The notes: generated by a model from the sequence alone, not told the origin. A DNA stretch of 28,963 bases from DATKMG01 sp041476565 (GCA_041476565.1 JBGOTQ010000037.1:1-28963), one strand, 5' to 3'. Positions 7,391 through 15,570 are shown, counted from the first letter of the stretch. Numbers and translations are program-made.

Positions 7391-9276
7391 TGAAAACCTG
7401 GTTGACCTACCGGCAACGGCTTGTGCTGATCACCTCTCTGGCTGGCGGGATCGTGCTATCAGCCCTGGTGTTCTTTGTTTCTCATCGGCAAGCCGTCGCC
7501 CGCTACAATCCGGATGAACAGGTCGAGGGTATCACTTCGGAATTGGACCGTCGCCTGCCTGCGGATTATCCTCACGCTGCTGCCGCCAAGACTGCCAGAA
7601 GCGCCGATGGCACGTCCAAGGCGGGTTTCACAAAAGACTCCTCCGTTCCCGCGGATACACCTGGGAACCAGGGAGTCACTTTCACCGAGGTTTCCAGGTC
7701 AGCAGGGATCAACTTCCAACATTTCTGGAAGGACCGCTCCAGTCAACTTCCCGAGGACATGGGGTCTGGCGCGGCTTGGGGCGACTACGACAATGACGGG
7801 TCCGACGATCTTTTTGTAGTCAACCTCAGCGGGCCTCTTACGTTGAGCTCGGAAGAGGCTTCACAGTCTCCCGCGACCTGCAAGCTGTATCACAACAACG
7901 GCAACGGCACCTTTACCGACGTCACTGAACAGGCGGGCCTGGCTTTGCGCATTTGCGGAATGGGTGCTGCCTGGGGAGATTTCGACAACGACGGATTATT
8001 GGATCTTGTCGTGACATCTTACCCAAACCTATACCTGTTCCACAATAACGGGGATGGCTCCTTTACAGACGTCAGCCAGAGGTCCGGATTCTCGCGATTC
8101 AAGGGCTTCTGGGCCGGGGCTTCGTGGGGGGACTATGATCGGGATGGGAACCTGGACCTCTATGTTTGCGGTTATGTCAAGTACTCCTACAACCCCGAAG
8201 ACGCCAACAAGGTTTCGCTCCAGTTTAAGGCAGAGGTTCCCTTCTCTTTAAACCCGTCCTCGTTTGAGCCGGAGCGAAACCTTCTCTTCTATAACGAAGG
8301 CAACGGCCGCTTTACCGAGGTTGCCCGGAGCGCCGGGGTCGATAATCCCACCGGTCGCAGTCTTTCGGCCGCCTGGTGTGATTTCGACGAAGACGGCTGG
8401 CTGGACCTGTATGTGGCTAATGATGTCTCCGATAACGCCCTATACAGGAATCTTGGCAACGGGAAGTTCAGTGACATCTCCCATACCGCTTGGGTAGCCG
8501 ATCCGCGCGGAGCCATGGGGCTGGCGATCGGGGATTGGGACAACGACGGCGACTTCGACATCTTTATCACCCACTGGATTGCCCAGGAAAACGCCTTATA
8601 CTCCAACATGCGCATCGGCGTTCGTGGCGTGAAGCCCGGAAGAATGGTCTTCATGGACATCGCCGACCAGGTGGGGCTGGGGCAAATTTCACTGGACTTC
8701 GTCAAGTGGGGGACTTCTTTCTTTGACTACAACAACGATGGGAAAGCCGATCTTTATGTGGCCACCGGCAGCACTTTCCAGGAGGAAACCGATAAACGGA
8801 AACTGATCCCCTCGCGGCACCTGCTCTTCTGGAACAAAGGCGAGTTTGACGGGTTTTACGATGTAAGCTCGGTGAGTGGAAAAATCTTCGAACAGAAGAC
8901 CGTGGGCCGGGGCGCTGCCTTTGCGGATTATGACAACGATGGAGACGTGGATATCTTCGTCGTTAACCATGGCGGGCCGGCCTGGTTATTGCGCAACGAT
9001 GGCGGAAACCGGCAACACTGGCTGAAGATCCGGTGTCGCGGCATAAAGAATCGTTTTGCAGTTGGGGCACTGGTGAAGGTCACCCTGGGAGGAATCACCC
9101 AGATGCAGCAAATTGGTTCTCAGCCTTCCTATCTGTCCCAAAACAGCTTAACTACCCACTTTGGACTGGGCCAATCCAGTTCTGCCGACCTTGTCTCCGT
9201 AACCTTCCCCTCAGGCAAGACAGTACAACAGGAAAACGTCAAAGCTAATCAAACCATTACTATTGAAGAACCTTGA
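7390..9276 (+). CDS. CRTAC1-family protein with FG-GAP/VCBS repeats and ASPIC/UnbV domain
   Basis: A 628-residue exported or membrane-anchored protein. A single hydrophobic segment at residues about 10-32 is followed by a linker, then seven FG-GAP-type repeats each carrying a calcium-loop signature such as DYDNDGSDDL, DFDNDGLLDL, DYDRDGNLDL, DFDEDGWLDL, DWDNDGDFDI, DYNNDGKADL and DYDNDGDVDI. This predicts a seven-bladed beta-propeller. The last 90 residues are an ASPIC/UnbV domain (HWLKIRCRG, then GAGALVKV-like and HFGLGQ). No biochemical function is established for this family. The start codon overlaps the cytochrome stop codon by one base (TAATG) and the last four bases overlap the TPR gene, so it is translationally coupled to both. 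A structural or accessory role next to the multiheme cytochrome is inferred. Confidence 0.88.
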   Translation: MKTWLTYRQRLVLITSLAGGIVLSALVFFVSHRQAVARYNPDEQVEGITSELDRRLPADYPHAAAAKTARSADGTSKAGFTKDSSVPADTPGNQGVTFTEVSRSAGINFQHFWKDRSSQLPEDMGSGAAWGDYDNDGSDDLFVVNLSGPLTLSSEEASQSPATCKLYHNNGNGTFTDVTEQAGLALRICGMGAAWGDFDNDGLLDLVVTSYPNLYLFHNNGDGSFTDVSQRSGFSRFKGFWAGASWGDYDRDGNLDLYVCGYVKYSYNPEDANKVSLQFKAEVPFSLNPSSFEPERNLLFYNEGNGRFTEVARSAGVDNPTGRSLSAAWCDFDEDGWLDLYVANDVSDNALYRNLGNGKFSDISHTAWVADPRGAMGLAIGDWDNDGDFDIFITHWIAQENALYSNMRIGVRGVKPGRMVFMDIADQVGLGQISLDFVKWGTSFFDYNNDGKADLYVATGSTFQEETDKRKLIPSRHLLFWNKGEFDGFYDVSSVSGKIFEQKTVGRGAAFADYDNDGDVDIFVVNHGGPAWLLRNDGGNRQHWLKIRCRGIKNRFAVGALVKVTLGGITQMQQIGSQPSYLSQNSLTTHFGLGQSSSADLVSVTFPSGKTVQQENVKANQTITIEEP

Positions 9277-10166
9277 AGAGAATACCTTTTGGGCGAGTTA
9301 TTGGATATCTTGTGATCCTTGGGTTCCTGGGGGTTGCCGGTCTTAGAGTCTTCAGGACACGTCGGGATCTCCGGGAGGACCATACTGACAACTTAAAGCT
9401 CCAAAGTACTCGGCAATTCTGGGAGACCTACCGACAGGCCAACCAGAAGCGCGCAGCCGGGGAATTGGAAATGGCGGTTCCAATTTACCAAGAAGCCTTA
9501 CGAATGAAACCCAACCACGAAGACAGCCTCTATTATCTGGGGAATTGCCTCTTTGAGCTTCAGCGCTTCCCGGAGGCCATTAATACTTACCAGAGATTGA
9601 CTGCGGTCAATCCGCTGGGCTCTTCTCGTGGCTATATGCAGTTGGGGCTGCTTTATGCCGACCTTGACCCCGGAGCCCCATGGGACTTGAAGAAAGCCAG
9701 CCAATACTTTCAGAAGACCCGGCAGGTTGATCCCGACAGCGGAGCCATGCTGGCCGTTGGAGAAGTGGCTTTGCTCCAGCAAGAATGGAAAAAGGCCGAG
9801 GAAGCCTTGCAGACTGTAAACACAGATAGCCCCATGGGCATGGCAGCTCCCTATCTACTGGGATATTTGGCACATCAAAAGAGTCAGAAGAATGAGGCCT
9901 GGAAATGGTTCCAACTGGCAGTTCAAAGAGGTGAGCTGAAAAAACCACAACTCAAGTGGACAGAAGAAGGAGACGTCAAAGCGAACCCCGAGTTGCGTTG
10001 GCGTGCCTTGGCCAGACAGAGCGTGTTTGGCCGTTACTGGTTGCCATTGAGGAAATACCTCAATGCTCCGGATCTTTCCCCGGCAACCATGGAGCGGGAA
10101 TACCAGAAACTAAAGGAAGTCCTTTTGACCAAAGTTGAATCCCCGGTATTGAAGAAATCGTTCTGA
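9273..10166 (+). CDS. Membrane-anchored TPR protein
   Basis: A 297-residue protein with one N-terminal transmembrane segment (residues about 7-26) followed by tetratricopeptide-like helices over about 45-225, for example MAVPIYQEALRMKPNHEDSL and YYLGNCLFELQRFPEAINTY. TPR domains mediate protein-protein contact, so this may assemble or hold the preceding cytochrome and CRTAC1 proteins; no enzymatic motif is seen. The start is TTG, overlapping the upstream stop as TTGA. The alternative is a start further inside, but the TTG reading preserves the membrane anchor and the coupling seen between the earlier genes. It is the last gene of the ric operon. Confidence 0.8.
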   Translation: MKRIPFGRVIGYLVILGFLGVAGLRVFRTRRDLREDHTDNLKLQSTRQFWETYRQANQKRAAGELEMAVPIYQEALRMKPNHEDSLYYLGNCLFELQRFPEAINTYQRLTAVNPLGSSRGYMQLGLLYADLDPGAPWDLKKASQYFQKTRQVDPDSGAMLAVGEVALLQQEWKKAEEALQTVNTDSPMGMAAPYLLGYLAHQKSQKNEAWKWFQLAVQRGELKKPQLKWTEEGDVKANPELRWRALARQSVFGRYWLPLRKYLNAPDLSPATMEREYQKLKEVLLTKVESPVLKKSF

Positions 10167-10234
10167 TTTGGCAACTTGAGGCAAAAGAATCAAATGTTGC
10201 GGATACTTTGCGCGATCTAGGGGACAGCCAAAAA

Positions 10235-10254
10235 GGTCGCGACGGAGCGCGACC
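10235..10254. repeat. 7-bp GC-rich hairpin
   Basis: GGTCGCG and CGCGACC flank a 6-base loop. It lies 69 bases after the stop of the TPR gene and just before the nested palindrome, and may be part of the same repeat cluster. Confidence 0.6.
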
Positions 10255-10270
10255 CTCCACCAAAAGCCGC

Positions 10271-10463
10271 GTCATTTTCATGGAAGACGTATGAAAATGG
10301 CAGGGGTAGCCACGGCGAGCGCTTCATGTGAGCCGTGGGTTTTTCGTGGATCCAAGAAGCCCACGCTTCACACAAACATCGCGGTCAGCGTGGCTACCAA
10401 AGCCCCCATTTTCATAAGAGTCATCGAGGCACCGTTGGGAGAACCGTGTAACATGAAAATGAC
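10271..10463. repeat. Nested palindromic repeat element of about 193 bp
   Basis: The outer arms GTCATTTTCATG (10271-10282) and CATGAAAATGAC (10452-10463) are a perfect 12-bp inverted repeat. Inside them, 10291-10314 (ATGAAAATGG, then GGTAGCCACG) pairs with 10389-10415 (CGTGGCTACC, then CCATTTTCAT). Further in, GTGGG near 10336 pairs with CCCAC near 10370. No reading frame is supported. The arrangement is that of a non-autonomous, MITE-like or REP-like palindrome. The outer arm sequence GTCATTTTCAT also occurs at 22861-22871. Confidence 0.7.
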
Positions 10464-10529
10464 CAGCACTCGTGAACCGCCCCGATTCTCGTGAAAGGCC
10501 GCCCCCAAATCCACGTCAGAGGCGTAACG

Positions 10530-11225
10530 ATGAATATTCACTTCTTCCAACATGTGCTCTTTGAGGGCCTGGGTTCCATCGAGGCTTGGGCTCGGTCTGG
10601 GAATCACCAATTAACGGGAACGCATTTCTTTCAGAATGATCTATTGCCTGAGGTTGAGAACTTCGATTGGCTAATTGTGATGGGCGGCCCTATGGGCGTT
10701 GCTGATGAGCAAAAGTACCCCTGGATGAACTCTGAGAAACGGTCTATCGAGAAAGCCATTCATGATGGGAAGACCGTATTGGGAGTCTGTCTCGGTGCAC
10801 AGTTGATTGCCGATGTTCTGGGAGCCAGAGTCTATTCAAACCAGCACAAGGAAATCGGCTGGTTCCCCATCGAATTGACAGACGAGGGCCAGCGTTCCTC
10901 GTTGCTGGGTTTCATTCCGGATCGGTTCGACGTATTTCATTGGCATGGCGACACCTTCGATCTTCCGGACGGGGCCATTCATCTGACACGAAGTGAAGCT
11001 TGCCAGCAACAGGCTTTTGTCTATGCTGAACGGGTCGTTGGCCTGCAGTTTCATCTGGAGTTGACTCCCCAGAATGTGAGGGAACTGATCCGGAATTGTG
11101 CTGAGGAATTGGTTGAGAGCAGGTATATTCAATCCCCGTCCCAGATGCTTACACGGACATCTGACTTTCACCAGACCAATCAGGTCATGAATGAGATTCT
11201 GGCGAGGCTCCAGGAATTGGGGTAG
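10530..11225 (+). CDS. Class I glutamine amidotransferase domain protein
   Basis: A 231-residue stand-alone glutaminase-type domain of the GMP synthase-like class, which releases ammonia from glutamine for a partner or acts on gamma-glutamyl compounds. The catalytic triad is visible: C87 in GVCLGAQ, H175 and E177 in QFHLE. The oxyanion segment MGGPMG is at 51-56. The ATG at 10530 follows AGAGG at 7-nt spacing. An ATG at 10491 would add 13 residues unlike the family and lies in the tail of a repeat region, so it is less likely. No synthetase domain or obvious partner adjoins it, so the substrate is unknown. It converges with the NnrS-like gene, 80 bp apart. Confidence 0.85.
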   Translation: MNIHFFQHVLFEGLGSIEAWARSGNHQLTGTHFFQNDLLPEVENFDWLIVMGGPMGVADEQKYPWMNSEKRSIEKAIHDGKTVLGVCLGAQLIADVLGARVYSNQHKEIGWFPIELTDEGQRSSLLGFIPDRFDVFHWHGDTFDLPDGAIHLTRSEACQQQAFVYAERVVGLQFHLELTPQNVRELIRNCAEELVESRYIQSPSQMLTRTSDFHQTNQVMNEILARLQELG

Positions 11226-11305
11226 TAATTCAGGGTCCAGGTGATACCGGTTGACCCCAGATTCCCGATCTGAAAGCCCATGATTCTCTATCTGGAGCCC
11301 TCTTG

Positions 11306-13153
11306 CTACGGCTGCGGCAATGGCTGTGCCGTTCCGTGGTTACTGATGATGGGGAAGAGACTATGGGCTGGATCGGGATCCTTCCTCAACCCCGCATTCA
11401 AGGCCGACAACAAGCTGGCCTCGTCGACACCCACCAGTGAGCAGGCTCTCCGGATAGATGTCTGGCGTGCCACGGTCCGGCGCAGCAGCGGATTCCTGAG
11501 CAAAGTGAACCCGAACCGTTCGAAAACCTCCAGCAGCTCCGGGGCAACCGTCACAATCCATCCTACCTTGTCTTCCGGGCTAATGCGGATCGGTCTTACC
11601 ATGCGCCCAGCCGGCATCTCATCGGGTCGTTTTGCAGCGTTCATGATCCGCCACATTCCAAACCCCCAAGTAGCGATCCCGGCCACTTCCAGGATCCCAC
11701 TCAATCCAATCAGCCGAAAAGCGCCTGGGATCAGGTCGGTCAGGACCTGCAGGCTCACTCTCAAGCCGCAACCCAGGTTGACGAGCAAAAACGGTAGCCA
11801 AAGTTGGGTTAGCTTCCTGGAGTCGACGCCATTCAATACCGGAACCACCTTAGCTGCGACTCCCAGGATCATGAGGCTGATAAATCCAACCGTGATTGCA
11901 TGTCGGGTAGCCCCGTAGAACGCATGAGAGAAGGCCTGTCCGGTCAGCAGATTGTAGAAGGGGGCAAACAACAGCATGCCCAGAGAGATGAAGAGCCAGG
12001 CAAAGGCAGCCCGGATGAACTTAAAGCTCCTGTCGGATCGGTCCAGAGCCACTTCAGGATCAAGGTTTTCAGGAGTTCCCCAAAGTCCTCCCCACCAGGG
12101 ACGTGTCAATCCAGCAGCGGAAATCACCAATAGCAGCATGGCTCCGTACATCAACCCCGCATAGCTGTATTGAGCGGTGCTGCGGAACAAGACAAAAAAC
12201 ACACCCTCGCCTGCCACGGCAAGTGTCAACGTCAACAGCATGATCAGCGATCGACGGCGAGGGATTTCGGGAAACCCGTAAATGCCGTGCAGGAACCTCT
12301 GGCTCACTCCCAGAATCATGGTCAGAGCAAAACCGTGAATCTGGAGGTCGCGAAGCGGTGCTTGCCAAGTAGAAACCTGCCGGAGCAGTGCCTCATTGGA
12401 AAGAGCGGCAGTGGTCATATAAAGATGGAAGAAATCCAGCAGTCCCTGAAGAACAAACCAGAACAGCGCCGCAGTAATGTAGTACTCGTAGCTGGATAGC
12501 GGCTTCTGGCTGCGGCGAATGGTCCGGGAGATGACAATGACAAAGATGGCGATTGCGGCCACTTCCAGGCAGCTGGCTAGCAACCCCAACCAGAAGAATG
12601 GCCAGTGGACGTGCAATGGTTCAGCTATTACCCTTAGCGCAATTCCTGAAACCATCAAGTAAAAGCTCCCGATGGCGAGTCCCGGTCTCCAAAGAGAAGT
12701 CTGCCTGAACCGCGGGAATGCCTGGTAAGCAAATCCCATCACGAAGAGGCCCACCCAACCGAAGATTTGCGCGTGCCCGTGAGCATTGATGTCAAAGATG
12801 GAGACTGCCGTGAATTTCTGATTGAGCCCGATTCGAAGCAACAGAAGTGCCCCCCAAAAAGCGCCTGCCGATAGGGTGATAACGATGCCGGCCTTGAAGA
12901 AACGGCGATAGATGGAGTCCGCCAGGCTGACGGATTCCGGCGCGGGAGCCTGGGTGGGATCGTCAATGACCTGCTGTAACTGGCTGAGCAGTTCATGGAG
13001 TTCCACCCCATGAGCGCGGGCGAAGAATCGCAACGATTCCTCCGGGCCCTCCGTCCCGCCGCACCCCTTCAGGCCGTGCCGGTCAAAAACCACGCGCGTC
13101 TGAGGATGGTTGTTTAGAATGTTTCGGATAGTTTGATGGGCATCTATTTTCAT
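11306..13153 (-). CDS. nnrS: NnrS-like multi-pass membrane protein with N- and C-terminal ScdA_N/DUF1858-like domains
   Basis: A 615-residue three-part protein. Residues 1-65 (TIRNILNNHPQTRVVFDRHG, then LKGCGG) align by eye with the ScdA_N domain of the Ric protein in this window, but keep only one cysteine (C31). Residues about 85-510 contain around twelve transmembrane helices and the histidine-rich motifs of NnrS/haem-copper-like proteins: INAHGHAQIFGW (H125, H127), QIHGFALTMIL and TRHAITVGFISLMIL. Residues about 518-588 (VAPELLEVFERFGF, then SIRRACSLVGVD) form a second small helical domain of the DUF1858 type without the cysteine pair. NnrS proteins are known to protect against nitric oxide. 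An AGGAG site precedes the ATG. Its promoter shares an operator with ric. A divergent haem-copper oxidase relative is the alternative. Confidence 0.8.
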   Translation of the reverse strand: MKIDAHQTIRNILNNHPQTRVVFDRHGLKGCGGTEGPEESLRFFARAHGVELHELLSQLQQVIDDPTQAPAPESVSLADSIYRRFFKAGIVITLSAGAFWGALLLLRIGLNQKFTAVSIFDINAHGHAQIFGWVGLFVMGFAYQAFPRFRQTSLWRPGLAIGSFYLMVSGIALRVIAEPLHVHWPFFWLGLLASCLEVAAIAIFVIVISRTIRRSQKPLSSYEYYITAALFWFVLQGLLDFFHLYMTTAALSNEALLRQVSTWQAPLRDLQIHGFALTMILGVSQRFLHGIYGFPEIPRRRSLIMLLTLTLAVAGEGVFFVLFRSTAQYSYAGLMYGAMLLLVISAAGLTRPWWGGLWGTPENLDPEVALDRSDRSFKFIRAAFAWLFISLGMLLFAPFYNLLTGQAFSHAFYGATRHAITVGFISLMILGVAAKVVPVLNGVDSRKLTQLWLPFLLVNLGCGLRVSLQVLTDLIPGAFRLIGLSGILEVAGIATWGFGMWRIMNAAKRPDEMPAGRMVRPIRISPEDKVGWIVTVAPELLEVFERFGFTLLRNPLLRRTVARQTSIRRACSLVGVDEASLLSALNAGLRKDPDPAHSLFPIISNHGTAQPLPQP

Positions 13154-13190
13154 GAGCTCTAGCTCCTTGACATCAATCGTTTCGATGTTC

Positions 13191-13196
13191 AGATTA
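13191..13196 (-). promoter_or_regulatory. Candidate -10 element of the NnrS-like gene
   Basis: On the minus strand TAATCT starts 29.5 bp from the operator centre, the same distance as TAACCT in the ric promoter. This places the operator at -41.5 relative to a start site near 13184. The call depends on the match in spacing between the two promoters. Confidence 0.5.
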
Positions 13197-13217
13197 GGCG
13201 ATCGTAGGATTACAACC

Positions 13218-13233
13218 TATGACTTTAGTCACT
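13218..13233 (-). promoter_or_regulatory. Candidate CRP/FNR-family operator before the NnrS-like gene
   Basis: Minus-strand GTGACTAAAGTCATAG, with core TGAC-N4-GTCA centred at 13225.5, is 72 bp before the start codon of the NnrS-like gene. It differs by one base from the site upstream of ric and faces its gene in the same way. Being palindromic and lying between divergent genes, it could also have served the hemerythrin-like gene that starts at 13309. Confidence 0.7.
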
Positions 13234-13308
13234 ATCTCGCTCCACTCGTTGGTCATGTTATATTGGAGATGTTGCGGGAGGCGCCAGCTCCTCCAATCTA
13301 TTCAACAA

Positions 13309-13622
13309 ATGAAAAGAGATAAGCACCTCTACCCTTTGTCCTGGGGAGATCAGCATGGATTGGCATTTGCACATCAATTGGAGATTTCCCTGAAAGAGAG
13401 ATTCAGGACGATCGGTGAACTCATCGGACAAGTCGAGTCCTTCTGGAAATTCGCTTCGAAGAATGCGATCTATTTCCGTTGATCGAGACCAGTCTTAGTC
13501 CAGCAGAATTCAACCGGATTGGGGGCTTGCTGGGCAGGTCGCTGAAGATTGGACTTAGTGAAGCGGCAGGAGTCGTCGCGTGCCTACTTCTCCAGAATCA
13601 GAAATGCACGGCCAACAGCTGA
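13309..13622 (+). pseudogene. Frameshifted hemerythrin-like (HHE) small protein gene
   Basis: The first frame reads MKRDKHLYPLSWGDQHGLAF, typical of short HHE cation-binding proteins, and runs to VESFWKFASK before a stop at 13483. Shifting frame at about 13445 continues the family pattern as LEIRFEECDLFPLIETSLSP up to a stop at 13622. Adding one G within TGGAAA at 13444-13449 would join the halves as FWEIRFEECDLFP. Expected iron-ligand histidines are partly lost (DQHG, IRFEE where HFREE is usual), so the protein may have been degenerate before the shift. The whole would be about 104 residues. It diverges from the NnrS-like gene and shares its control region; no good ribosome site is seen. A sequencing or assembly error at the G run is possible. 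Confidence 0.6.
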
Positions 13623-14257
13623 GTGCTGAAGTGGTGATTGCCGAAGCGTATGTGAATCGCCATCTGCTTCGGGTTCTCGTCCTTTAGTTTGAGTGTGATC
13701 TGCAGCTTATCCGAGTTCTGCTCCTCCAGCTTGTACTCGAGCGGGATACTCACCACTCCCGGCCCGCTGTCCCGCAGGTTTACGTGGTAGGGATCCATCT
13801 GCCGCAGGGTTACCTTCGCAGGTTCGAGCACGATGAGGCTCCAGAGTTTCTCGCCGGTCTTTTCGAGCACTAGATAGTAATAGCCCGCCTTTATCCTTTT
13901 CCCAGCGACCTCGAAGGGCAGCGTGGAAGAGAGGTTAGTCCAGTAGTTTGACCCCAACCGCCAGCGTTTCCCGTTGGGCATCTTGGTGAAAAGGGCATCA
14001 TACTCGGCCTTCCAAACCGGCAGGCCATACTCGATGGAGATCTGCCCCGGAGACTTTTCCCACGTGTCTCCCTCACCCGTGCTGTAATAGTTGGCCCTCA
14101 CTCGCGCGCGGGGCGTGGTGCCGTCCTCGAAAACGACATAGCCAGGCTGTTTCAACAGCCGATACGTGAGAGCATCCTGCGCGAAGACACAGGCGCAGGC
14201 AAACAGAAGCGCGACAGGCAACAGGAACGGACCCAGCGGCCGGAAAAAAGAAGACAT
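13598..14257 (-). CDS. DUF2911 domain secreted protein
   Basis: A 219-residue exported protein with a signal peptide (residues about 1-27, ending near CVFAQ). The family motif region is NGKRWRLGSNYWTNL, followed by AGKRIKAGYYYLVLEK and SLIVLEPAK, as in DUF2911 proteins of Bacteroidota and Acidobacteriota. Function is not established for the family. The ATG at 14257 follows GGAGG at good spacing and is preferred over a GTG at 14272 that adds five residues. It lies 22 bp downstream of the sugar isomerase-like gene and is probably co-transcribed with it. Its 3' end overlaps the hemerythrin-like pseudogene by 25 bp on the opposite strand. Confidence 0.82.
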   Translation of the reverse strand: MSSFFRPLGPFLLPVALLFACACVFAQDALTYRLLKQPGYVVFEDGTTPRARVRANYYSTGEGDTWEKSPGQISIEYGLPVWKAEYDALFTKMPNGKRWRLGSNYWTNLSSTLPFEVAGKRIKAGYYYLVLEKTGEKLWSLIVLEPAKVTLRQMDPYHVNLRDSGPGVVSIPLEYKLEEQNSDKLQITLKLKDENPKQMAIHIRFGNHHFSTQLLAVHF

Positions 14258-14279
14258 GGTGAACTCCTCCACTTTTCCT

Positions 14280-15215
14280 TTAAAGAGATTTCAGCAGGTT
14301 GTCGAGCACCTTCTGGCAGCCGGCATAAGGATCGCCCGGCCCTTCAAACTCAATCGAATAAACTCCTCTGAATCCTGCTTTCTTCGATATTTCGATGCAC
14401 CTCGGAAAGTTATACTGAGTCTCCTTCCCGTTGGCATCGAATTCCATCCCCTTGGCATGACAGACAACGCGTGCGTAAGGAAAAAGTAGTTCTAATCCCT
14501 TCATCCGGGTCATTTCATCCGGGAAATTGAAGAAATCGGGCAACGCCCCGACGTGCCCGCCGCCGACCCCCTTGAAGACGGCCACCAGTTCCTCAGGGTG
14601 CTCCGAGCCGACTCCGCCATGGTTCTCGATAATCACGTGCACGCCTTTGGACTGGCCGTATTCCGAAAGTTGTTTGTATGAGTCTATCGTAGGAGCAAGG
14701 TTCTTGGGATCCATTTTGCCCGGATCGCATCTTACTGATCCGCACTGGATCTGCACCGCGATGTCGATCCACTGCTTTGCGCCCTTGACCGCATTGTCGC
14801 GGACTTTTTTGTCCGGGTCAGACAACCCTCCTTTTTCCCCCAACTCCTCAATGTCGACGGGCATGTTCACAACTTTGGAGTTGACCTCGGCGAGGCGACC
14901 CTTGAGATCCTTTAGATATCCCGTTTCGGTTGAGTCGAAATGCGGAGCGCACATCTCCAGGTTATGCACTTTGTATCTGTCAACTATCATTTTAGGGAAG
15001 TCAAGCAGCTTGAGCGTTTCTCCCGGAAGCTTGAACTCAGGCTCACGCGTCGACGTAAAATAGTTGTGGAAGGTCCAGGTCGAGATGGAAATGCGGCCAA
15101 GCTTGTCAGCTGCAGCGCTCCCGCCGGAGTTCCACGCCTGCAGACCCTTAGGATACAGAACCATTCCTGCAATAGAACCTAGCGTCAAATTGGAGATAAA
15201 ATAACGGCGTTTCAT
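14280..15215 (-). CDS. Tat-type sugar phosphate isomerase/epimerase-like TIM-barrel protein
   Basis: A 311-residue protein of the xylose isomerase-like TIM-barrel (AP endonuclease 2) superfamily. Likely metal ligands are E197 (IENHGG), D227 (PDFFNFP), H253 (VCHAKG) and E289 (YSIEFEG). The N-terminus KRRYFISNLTLGSIAGMVL looks like a Tat or Sec export signal, common for this family in Acidobacteriota and Planctomycetota, where the proteins may act on sugars in the periplasm. A strong AAAGGAGG site precedes the ATG. It heads a two-gene unit with the DUF2911 gene and is near the RhaT and GH31 genes. The exact substrate is not deducible. Confidence 0.85.
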   Translation of the reverse strand: MKRRYFISNLTLGSIAGMVLYPKGLQAWNSGGSAAADKLGRISISTWTFHNYFTSTREPEFKLPGETLKLLDFPKMIVDRYKVHNLEMCAPHFDSTETGYLKDLKGRLAEVNSKVVNMPVDIEELGEKGGLSDPDKKVRDNAVKGAKQWIDIAVQIQCGSVRCDPGKMDPKNLAPTIDSYKQLSEYGQSKGVHVIIENHGGVGSEHPEELVAVFKGVGGGHVGALPDFFNFPDEMTRMKGLELLFPYARVVCHAKGMEFDANGKETQYNFPRCIEISKKAGFRGVYSIEFEGPGDPYAGCQKVLDNLLKSL

Positions 15216-15408
15216 GAATCCTCCTTTTATCTAAATGCTTGAAAGGATAAGCGAGGAATAGGCAGGTCTCGGCTATAAATCGTGACATTTCTTACCCTGC
15301 CAGAACAATTGATTATAAGTTAACGACTTCTTAAAGTCGCTTCATTTTTCTATTACTTAGTGCTGGGTCAATCAAACGCGGAAGAGGGCGAATCGGGCTT
15401 CGCTAGGT

Positions 15409-15443
15409 GCCACCACCTATCGCTGAGAAGCTGTGGAAAAATT
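15409..15443 (+). repeat. Dispersed 35-bp repeat, copy B
   Basis: Matches the minus strand of 13-47 at 32 of 35 positions, with core CTGAGAAGCTGTG. Its right part is repeated in inverted orientation at 15571-15587, so the two bound a GC-rich segment of about 160 bp. Confidence 0.75.
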
Positions 15444-15501
15444 GAAAGATGGCTCCCCCCGGGAAAAAGCTCGCACGGGAGCGCCCGCTCCACCCAGGTG
15501 G

Positions 15502-15522
15502 AACGCGCGCTCCGCGCGCGTT
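15502..15522. repeat. Perfect 8-bp hairpin inside the repeat element
   Basis: AACGCGCG and CGCGCGTT flank CTCCG. It is followed by TT and a cytosine, so it has a weak terminator-like look on the plus strand, but no plus-strand gene ends nearby. It is preceded by the palindrome CCACC-CA-GGTGG. Confidence 0.6.
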
Positions 15523-15570
15523 TTCAGCCTTGGCTCAAAATCCGAGCGGGGTCCGGGCTGCCCCGACTCG

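Larger units (their letters stand above)
10167..10529. other. Gene-free stretch filled with palindromic repeats
   Basis: No gene is supported in these 363 bases. They contain a short hairpin at 10235-10254 (GGTCGCG, 6-nt loop, CGCGACC) and the nested palindrome at 10271-10463. The hairpin lacks a T-run on either side, so it is not a convincing intrinsic terminator, although it could protect the 3' end of the operon transcript. Confidence 0.7.

Noticed and set aside
13219..13308. An N-terminal extension of the hemerythrin-like reading frame beginning at 13219
   Set aside because: Its start codon lies inside the shared operator and the added 30 residues are unlike HHE proteins; the family-like sequence begins at 13309.
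15502..15522. Intrinsic terminator
   Set aside because: The hairpin is followed by only a short T-run and no plus-strand gene ends upstream; it sits inside a repeat element.
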